Positions 16,744 through 27,100 of a stretch of DNA of 64,000 nucleotides are shown in pieces. A program made the position numbers and the translations under genes. Source of the DNA: Niallia nealsonii (GTDB lineage Bacteria > Bacillota > Bacilli > Bacillales > Cytobacillaceae). The notes beneath the pieces are model-generated. The model was given only the letters and a program-made list of their open reading frames with translations. It ran no database searches and was not told where the DNA came from. The stretch is from NCBI RefSeq assembly GCF_002835805.1, contig NZ_PISE01000011.1, positions 1 to 64,000 on the forward strand, written 5' to 3'. The stretch's first letter is position 1; each line of letters begins with the position of its first letter.

Positions 16744-18726
16744 TTGGGAATTTTCAAAAAGAAAACTACAGTCCGTTTAAGCACAAAACTATATATTGCA
16801 TTTGCTCTTATTCTCATCTTACCGACAATAACTGCAGGATTGATATCTTATAATAGTGCTAAAGAACAGTTGAAAAATAACCTAATATCTAATGCAAAGG
16901 AAAATGTGAAGCTGTTAAATTCTAATATTAACAATACCATTTCTCCAAAAATTCATGATGCTAATTTTTTCTCAGAAAAAATCACGGAAAAACTTTATAA
17001 TAATAACAAAAATTCCTCCGATGTGCTCACAAAATTTAAACAATACATGGAGCTTCATCCAGAAGCTCAAACTATCTATGTGGGAACAAAAGACGGAAGT
17101 ATGATTACATATCCATCAGTCGATCTTCCTAAGGATTTTGATCCAAGAGAACGTCCTTGGTATCAAGAAGCACAGGCAAGCAACGGTGAAGTTGTCATCA
17201 CAAGCCCATATGTGGATGCAAGTAATGGTGACATGGTTGTAACTATTACTAAACAAACAAAAGACGGATCTGGTGTCATTGGAATAGACATCAATATTAA
17301 AAATTTAGAAACAACCGCAAAAGAAGTTTCAATTGGAAAAAAGGGGTATGCAATCTTACTTGATCAAAAACAAAATTATATTGTCAGCCCGGTGGAAAAA
17401 ACAGGAAACAAGGCGAAAGAGAGTTTCTTTAATAAACTTTATCAACAAAATGCAGGCAACTTTACCTATACATTCAAAGGCGATCAAAAACTAATGTATT
17501 TTTCCACAAATAAATTAACAGGCTGGAAAATAGCAGGTACAGTATTTATTTCGGAAGTGAATGATTCTGCAAAACCAATTCTAAATACTACGATCCTAGT
17601 AATTGCTGCCGCAATTATTATAGGTGCTTTTATTATCTTCTTTATTGTTCGCTCTATTATAAAAAGATTAAAAGACTTACAGCAAAAAGCGAAAACAATA
17701 AGCGAAGGGGACCTGACCGAGACCATTGATCTTACGAAAAAAGATGAAATCGGCGATCTTTCACAGTCTTTCCATGATATGCAAACATCATTGCGCAGCT
17801 TATTAGGTACAGTGGGTCATCATGCTGTCCAAGTTGGAGCTGCCGCAGAAGAGCTCAATGCAAGTGCCGAACAAACAAGTGAAGCGACAGAACAGGTAGC
17901 AGCAGCCATTCAACATGTTGCTGCAAGTGCAGAAAAACAAACATATGGAATGGAAGTAAATAATAATTCTTTACAAAAAGTTTTAAATGGAGCTAATATA
18001 ATTGCAGAAAATTCTATTGAGGTTTCCGAACTGACAAAGGCAACAACAGAAAAAGCAGCAGAAGGGGAAAAATCGGTTAAGCAGACAGTTAATCAAATGA
18101 CCTTAATTCATGAATCTGTAACAGAATCCAACACCATTATTCGTTCACTTTCTGACCGTTCAAAAGAGATAAATTCCATTTTAAATGTCATTACAGGAAT
18201 TTCTGAGCAAACAAATCTATTGGCACTTAATGCAGCAATTGAAGCTGCAAGAGCGGGAGAAGCAGGCAAAGGTTTTGCCATTGTTGCAGATGAAGTAAGA
18301 AAATTGGCAGAGCAGTCGCAAATTTCTGCCAAACAAATCGCTGAATTAATTAATGCTATTCAAACAGATACAGGAAATACCGTCACAAAAATGGCAACTG
18401 TCGTAGAAAATGTACAAAATGGATTAACTGTGTCAGAAGAAACTATTCAAAAATTCACAGAAATTTTTACTGGCATGCAAGAGATTACTCCTAAAATAGA
18501 AAACGTTTCTGATACTATTCAAGACATGGCAGGAAATATACAAGAATTAGAAACAAATACTAATGATATTTCCGATCTTGCAAAAAATAATGCGGCATCT
18601 TCTGAGGAAGTAGCTGCGTCTACAGAAGAACAGTTAGCAGCAATGGAAGAAATTTCAGCTTCAGCCAATATTCTCTCCACAATGGCAGAAGAATTAACTG
18701 ATATTATTAAAAAATTTAAATTCTAG
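16744..18726 (+). CDS. Methyl-accepting chemotaxis protein with dCache sensor
   Basis: 660 residues starting at a TTG six bases after AAGGAGG. TM1 about 16-37, a periplasmic-side dCache_1 domain about 38-275, TM2 about 280-305, HAMP about 305-355, signalling domain to the end with the intact tip ([35 protein letters not shown]). The sensor contains [19 protein letters not shown] and IGIDI, which resemble the amino-acid-binding dCache pattern (DxRxRxWY plus a later Asp). Amino-acid sensing is thus plausible but inferred. Monocistronic with a strong terminator. Confidence 0.93.
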   Translation: MGIFKKKTTVRLSTKLYIAFALILILPTITAGLISYNSAKEQLKNNLISNAKENVKLLNSNINNTISPKIHDANFFSEKITEKLYNNNKNSSDVLTKFKQYMELHPEAQTIYVGTKDGSMITYPSVDLPKDFDPRERPWYQEAQASNGEVVITSPYVDASNGDMVVTITKQTKDGSGVIGIDINIKNLETTAKEVSIGKKGYAILLDQKQNYIVSPVEKTGNKAKESFFNKLYQQNAGNFTYTFKGDQKLMYFSTNKLTGWKIAGTVFISEVNDSAKPILNTTILVIAAAIIIGAFIIFFIVRSIIKRLKDLQQKAKTISEGDLTETIDLTKKDEIGDLSQSFHDMQTSLRSLLGTVGHHAVQVGAAAEELNASAEQTSEATEQVAAAIQHVAASAEKQTYGMEVNNNSLQKVLNGANIIAENSIEVSELTKATTEKAAEGEKSVKQTVNQMTLIHESVTESNTIIRSLSDRSKEINSILNVITGISEQTNLLALNAAIEAARAGEAGKGFAIVADEVRKLAEQSQISAKQIAELINAIQTDTGNTVTKMATVVENVQNGLTVSEETIQKFTEIFTGMQEITPKIENVSDTIQDMAGNIQELETNTNDISDLAKNNAASSEEVAASTEEQLAAMEEISASANILSTMAEELTDIIKKFKF

Positions 18727-18731
18727 CACTT

Positions 18732-18775
18732 AAAAGCAAAACGAAGAAATTATCTCTTTCTTCGTTTTGCTTTTT
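18732..18775. terminator. Bidirectional terminator between convergent genes
   Basis: AAAAGCAAAACGAAGAAA pairs with TTTCTTCGTTTTGCTTTT. It has A-run and T-run flanks, so it can serve both the chemoreceptor and the oppositely oriented aminotransferase gene, whose stop is one base away. Confidence 0.85.
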
Positions 18776-20098
18776 CTATTTTTTATCTTCTATTACTATT
18801 TCAATTGCGTTTTTTAAGATATTAATAACTTTTTCTATCTCCTCTTTAGTAATAATAAGCGGTGGAGCCAGCACAATCGTATCACTGTCATCATACGTGA
18901 CACTACGGCATATCAAGCCAAGTTTTGCACATTCTGCAACAATTTTTGGTGCTACTTTTTCTGAAAATCTTGTTTTAGTTTGGGCATTTTCGTATAGTTC
19001 AAATCCGGCAAGCAAACCAATCACCCGAATCTCACCAATGCAATGAAACTGATTTTCCATTTTCTTTAATCCATTTAATAATTCCGATCCCATCAAGGAG
19101 CTATTCGCTACAAGATGTTCTCTTTCGATAATTTCTAGATTTTTTAAAGCAATACTGCATCCAACTGGATGACCACTGTATGTAAAACCATGGAAAAGAG
19201 TGCCTTGTGACTTTTCTTTCAGCAAATCATGTATCTCTTCTGATATAATTACTCCACCAAGAGGAAAATAGCCTGATGTAACTCCCTTTGCAAATACAAG
19301 TAAATCTGGCTTCACATCCCAATGTTCCACTGCAAACATTTTTCCTGTCCGTCCAAATCCGGTAATCACTTCATCTGCAATAAAAAGAATTCCATATTCA
19401 TCACAAACTTTACGTACTCCTTTTAAATAATCGCTATCTGGAATAAACATTCCCCCTGCCCCAATAACTGGTTCTGCAATAAAAGCAGCAATTGTTTTTG
19501 GACCTTCTTTTTCTATTTCTTTTTTTAATGCAGCAACTGAGTCTGAATCAACATGGAGGAAATCTGGAGCCAGTGAATTCGTCATTTGATGGAATTCTAC
19601 TATTCCAGTCGCACTAGTCGTGCCTGCAGCTACACCATGATAGGCTTTTTTGCGGGAAATAATTTTTTTTCGCTCTGGTTCTCCTTTTAATAGCCAATAA
19701 TGGCGAACTAACTTAAAGGCACTTTCGTTTGCTTCTGAACCTCCAGAAGTAAAAAAGACAGTATTAAGATTACCAGGAGCGAGCCTCGCAATCTTTTCTG
19801 CAAGAAGGATGGCAGATTCGTGGCTAAAAGTGGAAAAAGCAGAACTAAAACTTAGCTTTTTCATTTGTTTCTTCGCTGCTTTTGCAAGCTCTTTTCTTCC
19901 ATAACCAACTGCAACATTCCAAAGAGATGACATTCCTTCAATATATTCTTTCCCATTTATATCCTTTAAATAAATACCCTTTCCTTCTTCAAAAATAATT
20001 GCTGGTCCATCTTCCTGCTGCTGCTTAATAGAAGAAGTTGGATGGAGAAAATGTTTTTTGTCCAGATTCTCCAAGTTTATTTCTTTTTCCTTATTCAT
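18776..20098 (-). CDS. Class III aminotransferase
   Basis: 440 residues, PLP-dependent fold type I omega-aminotransferase. Cofactor residues: FTSGGSEANESA for the phosphate, Asp242 in FIADEVITGFGRTG, and Lys271 in FAKGVTSGY as Schiff-base lysine. The length is standard. It resembles beta-alanine/putrescine/diamine-pyruvate aminotransferases; the donor is not readable. It overlaps the amidohydrolase gene by eight bases, so both are translated from one message. The pair suggests release of an amine by amidohydrolysis and its transamination, which is an inference. Confidence 0.9.
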   Translation of the reverse strand: MNKEKEINLENLDKKHFLHPTSSIKQQQEDGPAIIFEEGKGIYLKDINGKEYIEGMSSLWNVAVGYGRKELAKAAKKQMKKLSFSSAFSTFSHESAILLAEKIARLAPGNLNTVFFTSGGSEANESAFKLVRHYWLLKGEPERKKIISRKKAYHGVAAGTTSATGIVEFHQMTNSLAPDFLHVDSDSVAALKKEIEKEGPKTIAAFIAEPVIGAGGMFIPDSDYLKGVRKVCDEYGILFIADEVITGFGRTGKMFAVEHWDVKPDLLVFAKGVTSGYFPLGGVIISEEIHDLLKEKSQGTLFHGFTYSGHPVGCSIALKNLEIIEREHLVANSSLMGSELLNGLKKMENQFHCIGEIRVIGLLAGFELYENAQTKTRFSEKVAPKIVAECAKLGLICRSVTYDDSDTIVLAPPLIITKEEIEKVINILKNAIEIVIEDKK

Positions 20099-21689
20099 TT
20101 TCCTGCCCCCTTCTATACATTATTTCTCCGCCTATAATGGTCATCACAACTTTTGTATCCTTTATCTCATTTTCCTCAAATTGCATAAAACCTGGAGGCA
20201 CAATCGTCATATCCCCAAGTTTTCCAACTTCTAATGTTCCTTTGTTTGCTTCATCAAAAGATGCTCTAGCGGCGTTTATTGTGTACATTTTAAGTGCTTC
20301 GTCTAAAGTGATTTTATTTTCTGGTGCAAGAACTTTTCCTCGTTGTGTTCTCCTGGACATCGCAGCATACATAGCAAAAAATGGGGAGAATGGGGTAATA
20401 GGTGCATCGGAGCTGCCTGCTGGGGATAGTTGATGATCCATCATTTTTTTTGCTGCAAAAACTTGCGAAACAAGTGTTGAATCCAAATTTTCTTGATAAA
20501 CATCACCTGCTTGATACACCAATGTCGGCTGCAGTATAGGAATAATTTCTAAAACTTTCATCTTCCTTAATAATGCTTTATTTGTTATCATACTGTGCTC
20601 GATGCGATGGCGATGATTGCTTCTCGGATATGTTTGTAAAGCTTTGTCATATGCCTTGATTACTTGTTCAACAGCTCTGTCTCCAATGGCATGGATAGCA
20701 ATTTGGCATCCTAATTTATGTGCGACCATTACTTTTTCTGTTAATTCTGCTTCTGTGTAGAGTAACATTCCACTATGATCCGTTTCATTATAGTCAATCG
20801 AAACGGCGGCTGTTTTTCCGCTGATTGTACCATCAGCGAATAATTTCATTGCACCTATTCTGAAATAACTATGTTCTTCCTGCTGTTTTTTTATAGCTTT
20901 TTGAAAAAACTTTTCTAATACCATTCCATAAATGCGAATAGATAGCTCCTTGTTTTCAGCCATTTCTTTTAATACAGTGTATTCTTGTTCAAAAGAATCA
21001 GAAAAAAATCCAAGACCAGCATCATGCACACTTGTTATGCCATTTGAAAGATTTTTATTGATTGCGAGTTTTATGGCTTTTTTCATTTGCTCCTTCGTAT
21101 AAGCTGGCATTACCTTTTTAGCAAGATTCATTGCTTCTTCTTTAAGGATCCCGATTGCTTCTCCACTGCTGTTTCTAACTATTTCGCCATTTTTTGCTTT
21201 TGTTTCTTTTGTCAGCTTCATCAAATGAAGAACTGTCTGATTTACAACGGCTGTATGTTCACAATATCTTGAAATATAGATAGGATTTGTTATATCTTTA
21301 AAATCTGTTGTTTCAGGATGTCTTCCCTCCTGAAGCTTTGCTTCATCATAGCCCCAGCCAATAATCCATTCATCTGGCTGCAATTCTTTGGCTTTTATAT
21401 TCATTGCTTCCACCATTTCCTTAATAGAAGGATGGCTGCAATGAATATAAAACAAATTAAACCCACTATGAAAAAGATGCTGATGGGCGTCTATTAATCC
21501 AGGCAGCACTGTTTTCCCCTCTAAATCAACAAATATTGTATTTGAATCACTCCACTTTTTCAGCTCTGCAAACTTTCCTAAAGCGACGATTTTTTCTTCT
21601 TTAATTGCAATAGCTTCATAAATAGCGTTCTTTTCATCCATGGAGATAATTTCCCCGTTATAATAGATCCATTCTGCCCCTTCAGACAT
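20091..21689 (-). CDS. YtcJ-like metal-dependent amidohydrolase
   Basis: 532 residues, cytoplasmic. Metal-dependent hydrolase features: DAHQHLFHSG (HxH), IAIHAIGDRAVEQV, RIEHSMI and the late SSDAPITPFSP. The two-domain composite (N- and C-terminal small beta-sandwich, central barrel) has the usual YtcJ/ExeX-like length. The start follows AGGTGAATT. It is the first gene of a two-gene operon with the class III aminotransferase. A perfect 16-base palindrome upstream may be its operator. The substrate is unknown. Confidence 0.88.
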   Translation of the reverse strand: MSEGAEWIYYNGEIISMDEKNAIYEAIAIKEEKIVALGKFAELKKWSDSNTIFVDLEGKTVLPGLIDAHQHLFHSGFNLFYIHCSHPSIKEMVEAMNIKAKELQPDEWIIGWGYDEAKLQEGRHPETTDFKDITNPIYISRYCEHTAVVNQTVLHLMKLTKETKAKNGEIVRNSSGEAIGILKEEAMNLAKKVMPAYTKEQMKKAIKLAINKNLSNGITSVHDAGLGFFSDSFEQEYTVLKEMAENKELSIRIYGMVLEKFFQKAIKKQQEEHSYFRIGAMKLFADGTISGKTAAVSIDYNETDHSGMLLYTEAELTEKVMVAHKLGCQIAIHAIGDRAVEQVIKAYDKALQTYPRSNHRHRIEHSMITNKALLRKMKVLEIIPILQPTLVYQAGDVYQENLDSTLVSQVFAAKKMMDHQLSPAGSSDAPITPFSPFFAMYAAMSRRTQRGKVLAPENKITLDEALKMYTINAARASFDEANKGTLEVGKLGDMTIVPPGFMQFEENEIKDTKVVMTIIGGEIMYRRGQENE

Positions 21690-21842
21690 AATTCACCTAC
21701 TTTCTTTTCGCTAGGCTCTGTCAAACTTGTCTCTTGATTTCCAATACAGGCGTTTCCTTCAATCAACAAAATGTCAAAATCAACAATAAATTTTAATACA
21801 GCCTTTCGCTAAGTAACACGAAATGATTTCCCTTCCTCTCTC

Positions 21843-21858
21843 AAAATAACGTTATTTT
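21843..21858. promoter_or_regulatory. Perfect palindrome, possible operator of the amidohydrolase operon
   Basis: AAAATAACGTTATTTT is perfectly palindromic. It lies about 155 bases upstream of the amidohydrolase start, just downstream of a possible minus-strand promoter (TTGTTT, 17-base spacer, TATAGA). The regulator is not in this window. Confidence 0.4.
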
Positions 21859-21920
21859 ACAAAAGTTCATCTATATAATATATGAACCATCTAAACAAAT
21901 ATCATTATTTTCCGCCGGAA

Positions 21921-22072
21921 ATAAAGTGAAACTTCAATCAGTGGGGGTTTTCTCCATCCCCCACTGATTGTTAGTTGAACCAATCGGGTCTTTACGGGCT
22001 AGTTTCTACTCACCTAGATTTCTCGTTTCTTCTCATCCTCCCTTAGGTGGGGTTTTACTGCCCGTTAATGCC
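21921..22072 (-). mobile_element. Short palindromic mini-element, copy 1 (IS200/IS605-like ends suspected)
   Basis: Left end ATAAAGTGAAACTTC, then a perfect 13-base hairpin CAATCAGTGGGGG (21935-21947) with CCCCCACTGATTG (21958-21970). A second long-range pair ACGGGC (21994-21999) with GCCCGT (22060-22065) encloses a CACCTA/TTAGGTG stem. Right end TTTTACTGCCCGTTAATGCC. Related copies are at 28812-29000 and 33254-33300. No reading frame. Subterminal hairpins without target duplication resemble non-autonomous IS200/IS605 derivatives; family assignment is inference. Confidence 0.6.
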
Positions 22073-22078
22073 AGAAAT

Positions 22079-22115
22079 AAAAAAGGCGCTAAAAGAAAGT
22101 TTCCTTTAACGCCTC
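22079..22115 (-). terminator. Terminator of PTS EIICB gene
   Basis: On the minus strand GGCGTTAAAG pairs with CTTTTAGCGCC and is followed by TTTTTT, about 20 bases after the stop at 22135. Confidence 0.85.
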
Positions 22116-22134
22116 GCACTGCTTATTCTGTAAA

Positions 22135-23778
22135 TTAAGCTCCCATTCGGTCGATAATATCTGATTTAATGATATCAGCCTTTGGTCCATAAATTGCTTG
22201 AACACCTTTTCCTTTTACAATTAAACCTAAGGCACCATTTTTCTTCCACTCTTGTTCCTCTGCCACTACATTTAAATCTTTAATCGTAACACGAAGGCGG
22301 GTCATGCATGCATCCACTTCTTCTATATTGCTTTGCCCTCCCAATAATCTGATAATGGTGTCAGCAAGTGAACCATTATTTTCCAAAACAGCTGATTGAT
22401 TTTTTGTATCTTCATTGCTTTCTTCAATATAATTGCCTAAACGTCCTGGTGTAGCATACTTGAATTTTTTAATCATAAAGTTTGCAACAAAGTAGTTTAG
22501 ACAAAAGAACACAGTACATGCGATAATAAACAATACTAAATCCAACCATAAGCCAGCTTTTAAAATCATTGGTGTTCTTGTCAACAGTTCCAGTATACCC
22601 ATTCCATGTATACGAATATCTACTAAATCCACAACTGCAAATGCTAGACCTGTCATGATTGCATAAGCAAAATAAAGCAATGGTGCAACAAACATAAACA
22701 TAAATTCAATCGGTTCTGTAACCCCTGTTAAAAATACAGCTAAACCAGCTGAAAAAAACATAGATTTATATTTTGTGCGTTTTTCTGGATCAACATTGCG
22801 GTACATGGCAACCGCCATCCCAATTAATGCACTTGTAGAAAGAATCATTTGCCCCACTTTAAAACGGGCTGGTGTTACCTCATTTAATAATTGGTTATAT
22901 CCTGCCATATCTCCAGCAGCTTTTAAATTATTTAAATCAGAAATCCATGCAAACCATAATGGATCTTGTCCTGCAACAATTTGCCCAATATTGGATCCCG
23001 TTAAAATCGTATACGTTCCCCCAAGTCCAGTATAGTTCATTGGAATCGTTAACATATGATGCAAACCAAATGGAAGCAATAATCTTTCTACTGCACCAAA
23101 AATAAATGGAGCAAAAAATGGGGCAGTATCTTTAGATGTTGCCACCCAACGTCCAAAGTCATTTAAGTAGCCTTGAATAACCGGCCATACAATCGATAAA
23201 ATAAGCGCTGTCACAACAGACCATAAAATCACTACAAAAGGCACAAAACGCTTTCCATTAAAAAAAGATAAGCTTTGCGGCAATTTATCAAAATTATAGT
23301 ATTTGTTAAAAAGGGTAGCACCTAAGAAACCAGAAATAATTCCAACAAATACTCCCATATTTAAAGCAGGTGCTGCTAGAATATCTGTAAAGAAATCTTG
23401 CACGATTAGATCGCTTCCAAAAAGACTGGAAACAGTTGCTTTTGGGTCAGCCAGCATGCTGCTGTCTACACCAAACAAAGCACCTGTTACCCGATTGATT
23501 AGTATAAAGGACAACAATGCTGCAAATGCCCCGCCGGCACGTTCTTTCGCCCAAGATCCTCCAATGGCCACTGCAAACAGCACATGCATATTGCCAATAA
23601 TAGCCCAGCCTAAACTTTCCACTACAGTAGCAGTGGTCTGTATAATTCTCCAATCCAATTCTACCATCCCAATTAGCTTTCCTAATGAAATCATTATTCC
23701 TGCTGCCGGCATGACTGCCACAACTACCATTAAAGCCTTCCCAAATTTTTGCCAAAAATCAAACGACATTATCTTCAT
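22135..23778 (-). CDS. PTS EIICB, glucose/maltose superfamily
   Basis: 547 residues. The N-terminal EIIC membrane domain (about residues 1-440) begins FWQKFGKALMVVVAVMPAAGIMI and carries FGLHHMLTIPMN and the GVTEPIEFMFMF substrate-site block. The C-terminal EIIB domain (about 465-547) has phosphorylated Cys491 in EEVDACMTRLRV. There is no EIIA domain, so it depends on a separate glucose-type EIIA. The sugar (glucose, maltose, glucosamine or an alpha-glucoside) cannot be fixed by eye. It stands alone, with two LacI/CcpA-type palindromic sites upstream and a strong terminator. Confidence 0.9.
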   Translation of the reverse strand: MKIMSFDFWQKFGKALMVVVAVMPAAGIMISLGKLIGMVELDWRIIQTTATVVESLGWAIIGNMHVLFAVAIGGSWAKERAGGAFAALLSFILINRVTGALFGVDSSMLADPKATVSSLFGSDLIVQDFFTDILAAPALNMGVFVGIISGFLGATLFNKYYNFDKLPQSLSFFNGKRFVPFVVILWSVVTALILSIVWPVIQGYLNDFGRWVATSKDTAPFFAPFIFGAVERLLLPFGLHHMLTIPMNYTGLGGTYTILTGSNIGQIVAGQDPLWFAWISDLNNLKAAGDMAGYNQLLNEVTPARFKVGQMILSTSALIGMAVAMYRNVDPEKRTKYKSMFFSAGLAVFLTGVTEPIEFMFMFVAPLLYFAYAIMTGLAFAVVDLVDIRIHGMGILELLTRTPMILKAGLWLDLVLFIIACTVFFCLNYFVANFMIKKFKYATPGRLGNYIEESNEDTKNQSAVLENNGSLADTIIRLLGGQSNIEEVDACMTRLRVTIKDLNVVAEEQEWKKNGALGLIVKGKGVQAIYGPKADIIKSDIIDRMGA

Positions 23779-23806
23779 TTTCTAACTCTCCCTTAAAATC
23801 ATTCAA

Positions 23807-23821
23807 AGCAAACGTTTGCAC
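23807..23821 (-). promoter_or_regulatory. Palindromic cre/LacI-type operator, proximal
   Basis: AGCAAACGTTTGCAC centres on the palindrome GCAAACGTTTGC, 14 of 15 to the cre consensus when read leftward. It is 29 bases upstream of the PTS start. Such near-perfect palindromes are typical of LacI/GalR-family repressor sites as well as of CcpA. Confidence 0.65.
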
Positions 23822-23997
23822 AAAATTCTAAAAAAATTCCTTTATGTAGTAATCGCTATCATTTTATCGCATATAAACTATTTTTTCTTCACCTGCCTAC
23901 AATTCTTTTTGTTTTTCCCTCTTATGCCATCATTTTATTAGTAACTAAATAGTTAAGTTTCTTTCTTGTAACTTAAAATAACACAATTTCCCCTGTG

Positions 23998-24013
23998 GTG
24001 CAATCGTTTGCAC
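23998..24013 (-). promoter_or_regulatory. Palindromic cre/LacI-type operator, distal
   Basis: GTGCAATCGTTTGCAC, a near-perfect palindrome related to the one at 23807-23821 and about 190 bases from it. A pair at this spacing allows looping by a LacI-type repressor. It also matches cre at 14 of 15 positions. Confidence 0.6.
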
Positions 24014-24056
24014 AATATTTCGCAAAATTTTCTTTTTGTTATCTGAATAAATCCGT

Positions 24057-24091
24057 AGACTGGCTGAAAATTAAGTTTTCAGCCAGTCATT
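24057..24091 (-). terminator. Hairpin after SNF2 helicase gene
   Basis: GACTGGCTGAAAA and TTTTCAGCCAGTC form a perfect 13-base stem just after the stop at 24103. The T-run is weak. Confidence 0.65.
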
Positions 24092-24102
24092 TCTCCTGCA
24101 GA

Positions 24103-27100
24103 TTATATCTTCAATATCTCTCTTATATCTTCTTCTGTAAAGGAAGCAAAACTCTCTTCCTCTGAATCAAGAATTTCATCTGCCAAGTTTTTCTTTTTCT
24201 CCTGCAGATCATTTATTTTTTCTTCAATGGTTCCTCGAGCAATCAATTTAATGACATGCACATCATTTTTTTGCCCCATTCTATGAGCACGGTCTGCTGC
24301 TTGTTCCTCTACAGCAGGATTCCACCAAGCATCATATAAAATAACCGTATCTGCTGTCATTAAATTTAGTCCTGTCCCTCCAGCTTTTAATGAAATCAAG
24401 AAAAAATCCCGTTCACCGATATTAAAACGATTCATAAGCTCCACTCGTTCTTCAGATGGCGTTTGTCCATCTAAATAAAAAAATGGCAAATCTAAAAACG
24501 CAAGTTCTGTTCCTATAATTTCAAGCATTTTTGTGAATTGAGAAAAAATCAATACTCTTCTTCCAGCTTGACTAGCCTCTTCCACCAATTGCAGCAAAAT
24601 CTTTAATTTAGCCGATTCCCCTTTGTAATCATGGATAAAAAGTTTAGGGTGGCAGCAAATTTGCCGCAGTCTTGTCAGCCCTGCCAATATTCGAATTTTA
24701 TTCTTTCTAAATGTATCTTTATCCAGATGCTTTAATGTATCATGACGGAGTTTTGCTAAATAGGCAGCATAAATTTTTTTCTGTTCTGGATACAGTTCTG
24801 TTGATTCCTGCCATTCCTTTTTCTTAGGCAACTCTAATAATACATCTTCTTTTAAACGACGCAGCATAAATGGTCGGATTCTTTTGGCTATCGTTTTTTT
24901 CGGTAAATTGCTGTATTCCTTTAACCCAGCAAACAATTGTGGAAAAACAACATAAAAAATGGACCATAGCTCTTCTAAAGAGTTTTCTACAGGTGTGCCG
25001 GTAAGTGCAAAACGGTTGGCTGCTTGGATCTTTTTCACTGCTTTGGCCGTTTGTGTTATTGGATTTTTGAAATATTGGGCTTCATCCAAGATAACAGTTG
25101 AAAAAAATTGTTTTTCATACCAGCTGATATCTTTTAATAATAATGGGTATGAAGTGATGATTGCGTCTATATGGCTTATTCCCTTTTGAAGTTTAGAGCG
25201 TTCTTGTACTGTCCCATCCAAAACGATTGCTTGTACTTCTGGGGCAAATTTCATTAGTTCTGAAAGCCAATTATAGGTCAAAGAAGAGGGACAAATAATG
25301 AGCGCAGGGTGTCTGCTAGTGCGAATCTCTTCCAATTCTGATTGAATAAAGGCTATTGACTGCACCGTTTTTCCAAGTCCCATATCATCAGCCAATATGC
25401 CCCCCACCCCATATTTCGCAAGTGTTTTCATCCAGAAAAATCCTGTTGTCTGATACTCTTTCAAAATTGGCTTTAAACTCTTTGGCACCTCAAAGGAAGA
25501 ACTTCCTGGATTAATAAGTTTCTCTATTAATTGTTTAAAAGAATGCTCTGCTTGTAGCAGGCTGCTTTCCTCTAATTGATGAACAAGGGACAACCCTTGG
25601 TGGACTGGCATCTCCAATCCACTCAATAGATCTTTATCCTCTACTATTGGCGAATGAAGAAACCGGTGTATTTCTTCCATTTCCCTTGTCTCTAGTGAAA
25701 ATAAAGATCCATTTCGCAATCGATAGTATTTTCTCTTTTCTTCCAATGCTTCTAATATTTCCTTTATTTCCAACTCCGAAATGCCTTTCATATCAAACTT
25801 AAATTCAAGCCAATTCGTTCGTTCCTTTTTTACCCTTACTTTTATCATTGGACGAGCAGTTTCCCGAAAAATTCTATTTCTAACAGCAGTTGTTGCATAT
25901 ACTTGCACTAATTTTTGTAATTTAGGCAAGATATGATATAAAAATTCATACTCCAATGCTTCATTTTGCATGATATAGCCGCTGTCTGTTTTTGTAAAAC
26001 AGCTTTTTTCCATCAGATCAATGATCTCTGTTTCCTTTTCTAAATCTCTTACTAAAAATATCCCTTTCTCAAGCTCTTTGTCTTCTAATGGATTGATGTT
26101 TATATGATCATAATCAAACTCAAGCCCCGCAAGAAGCAGATTATTTATCCGATCCAAATAAAGCTTTGCAGCAAGAGTTGGCCCCTGATTTTCCTTTCTT
26201 ACCCCTCCCTCTATTGTAACACCACCTAATTTTTGTAAGGAGGGCGCCACTTTCTCCAAAAATAAATCAATTTGATCTTTGGCAATGGGGATGCTATTTG
26301 TGCCTGATTGATTCATCATTTTGTTCAATTCATGGAGTCTTTGGCAATCTTGATATTCTAGTTCGATCAATTGTCCATTAACTAAAACAGACTGATAATT
26401 GGATAAAATAGTGATGTTATCCAGTCCTTTAATAGTTAATTGATACCTATTGTTTGTTTGCATAAAATCAAATTGCAATGGAGGAAGTTTGGTGGAAACC
26501 TTTAAACCATTGTACGTGTCCTTTCCATATTGCAAAATAACATTTGGGGCAGCTGCAAGCAATGGGACTATTTTGTTCCAAGACGCAGGTGGAATCAGCA
26601 GCCATTCCTTTTGGTTCCCCTCTTTTATTAAAGAAAGCTCGTGTATAATCTTATCTGCTTTTGTGGAAAAACAATGTTGCCCTTGATCAAATGTAAAAAA
26701 GGGGGAAATTGCATATGCTTTTCCGCTTTTTATATGCTGCAAAAACGCCTGTATATCCTTTATAGTTGTTTTATTTATGATCATTTTAATAAAACAAGAC
26801 GATTCCTTTTGCGTTGTTTGCATGAACCGGCAAATAAACTCTGTTTCCATTACTTGTCTCTTTTCAAAATGGCGCAAATGGCCGCTTTTGCGAATGCGTG
26901 AATCAGTAAAAAGCTGTATAAATCCTTCTGAAAGTTCTTTTTGGCCTCTCTCTTTGCCTGGAATCGTCTCGACTCGCTGATAGTCCATTATTTTTAAAAG
27001 CACTGCGGCAATATGCTGGCAATCACGGTCAAACGATGCTAGTTTCGGGCAGCTGCATTCTGTCTCCATTGCTCCGTGCTTTTCCTTTGTGATAGTGACA

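Noticed and set aside
21865-21887. GTTCAT/ATGAAC dyad as an operator
   Set aside because: It overlaps AT-rich promoter-like sequence and short arms of this kind are expected by chance; kept only as context of the adjacent perfect palindrome.
24057-24091. Long perfect hairpin as part of a mobile element
   Set aside because: It stands directly after the helicase stop and has no matching copies in the window; a transcription-end hairpin is simpler.
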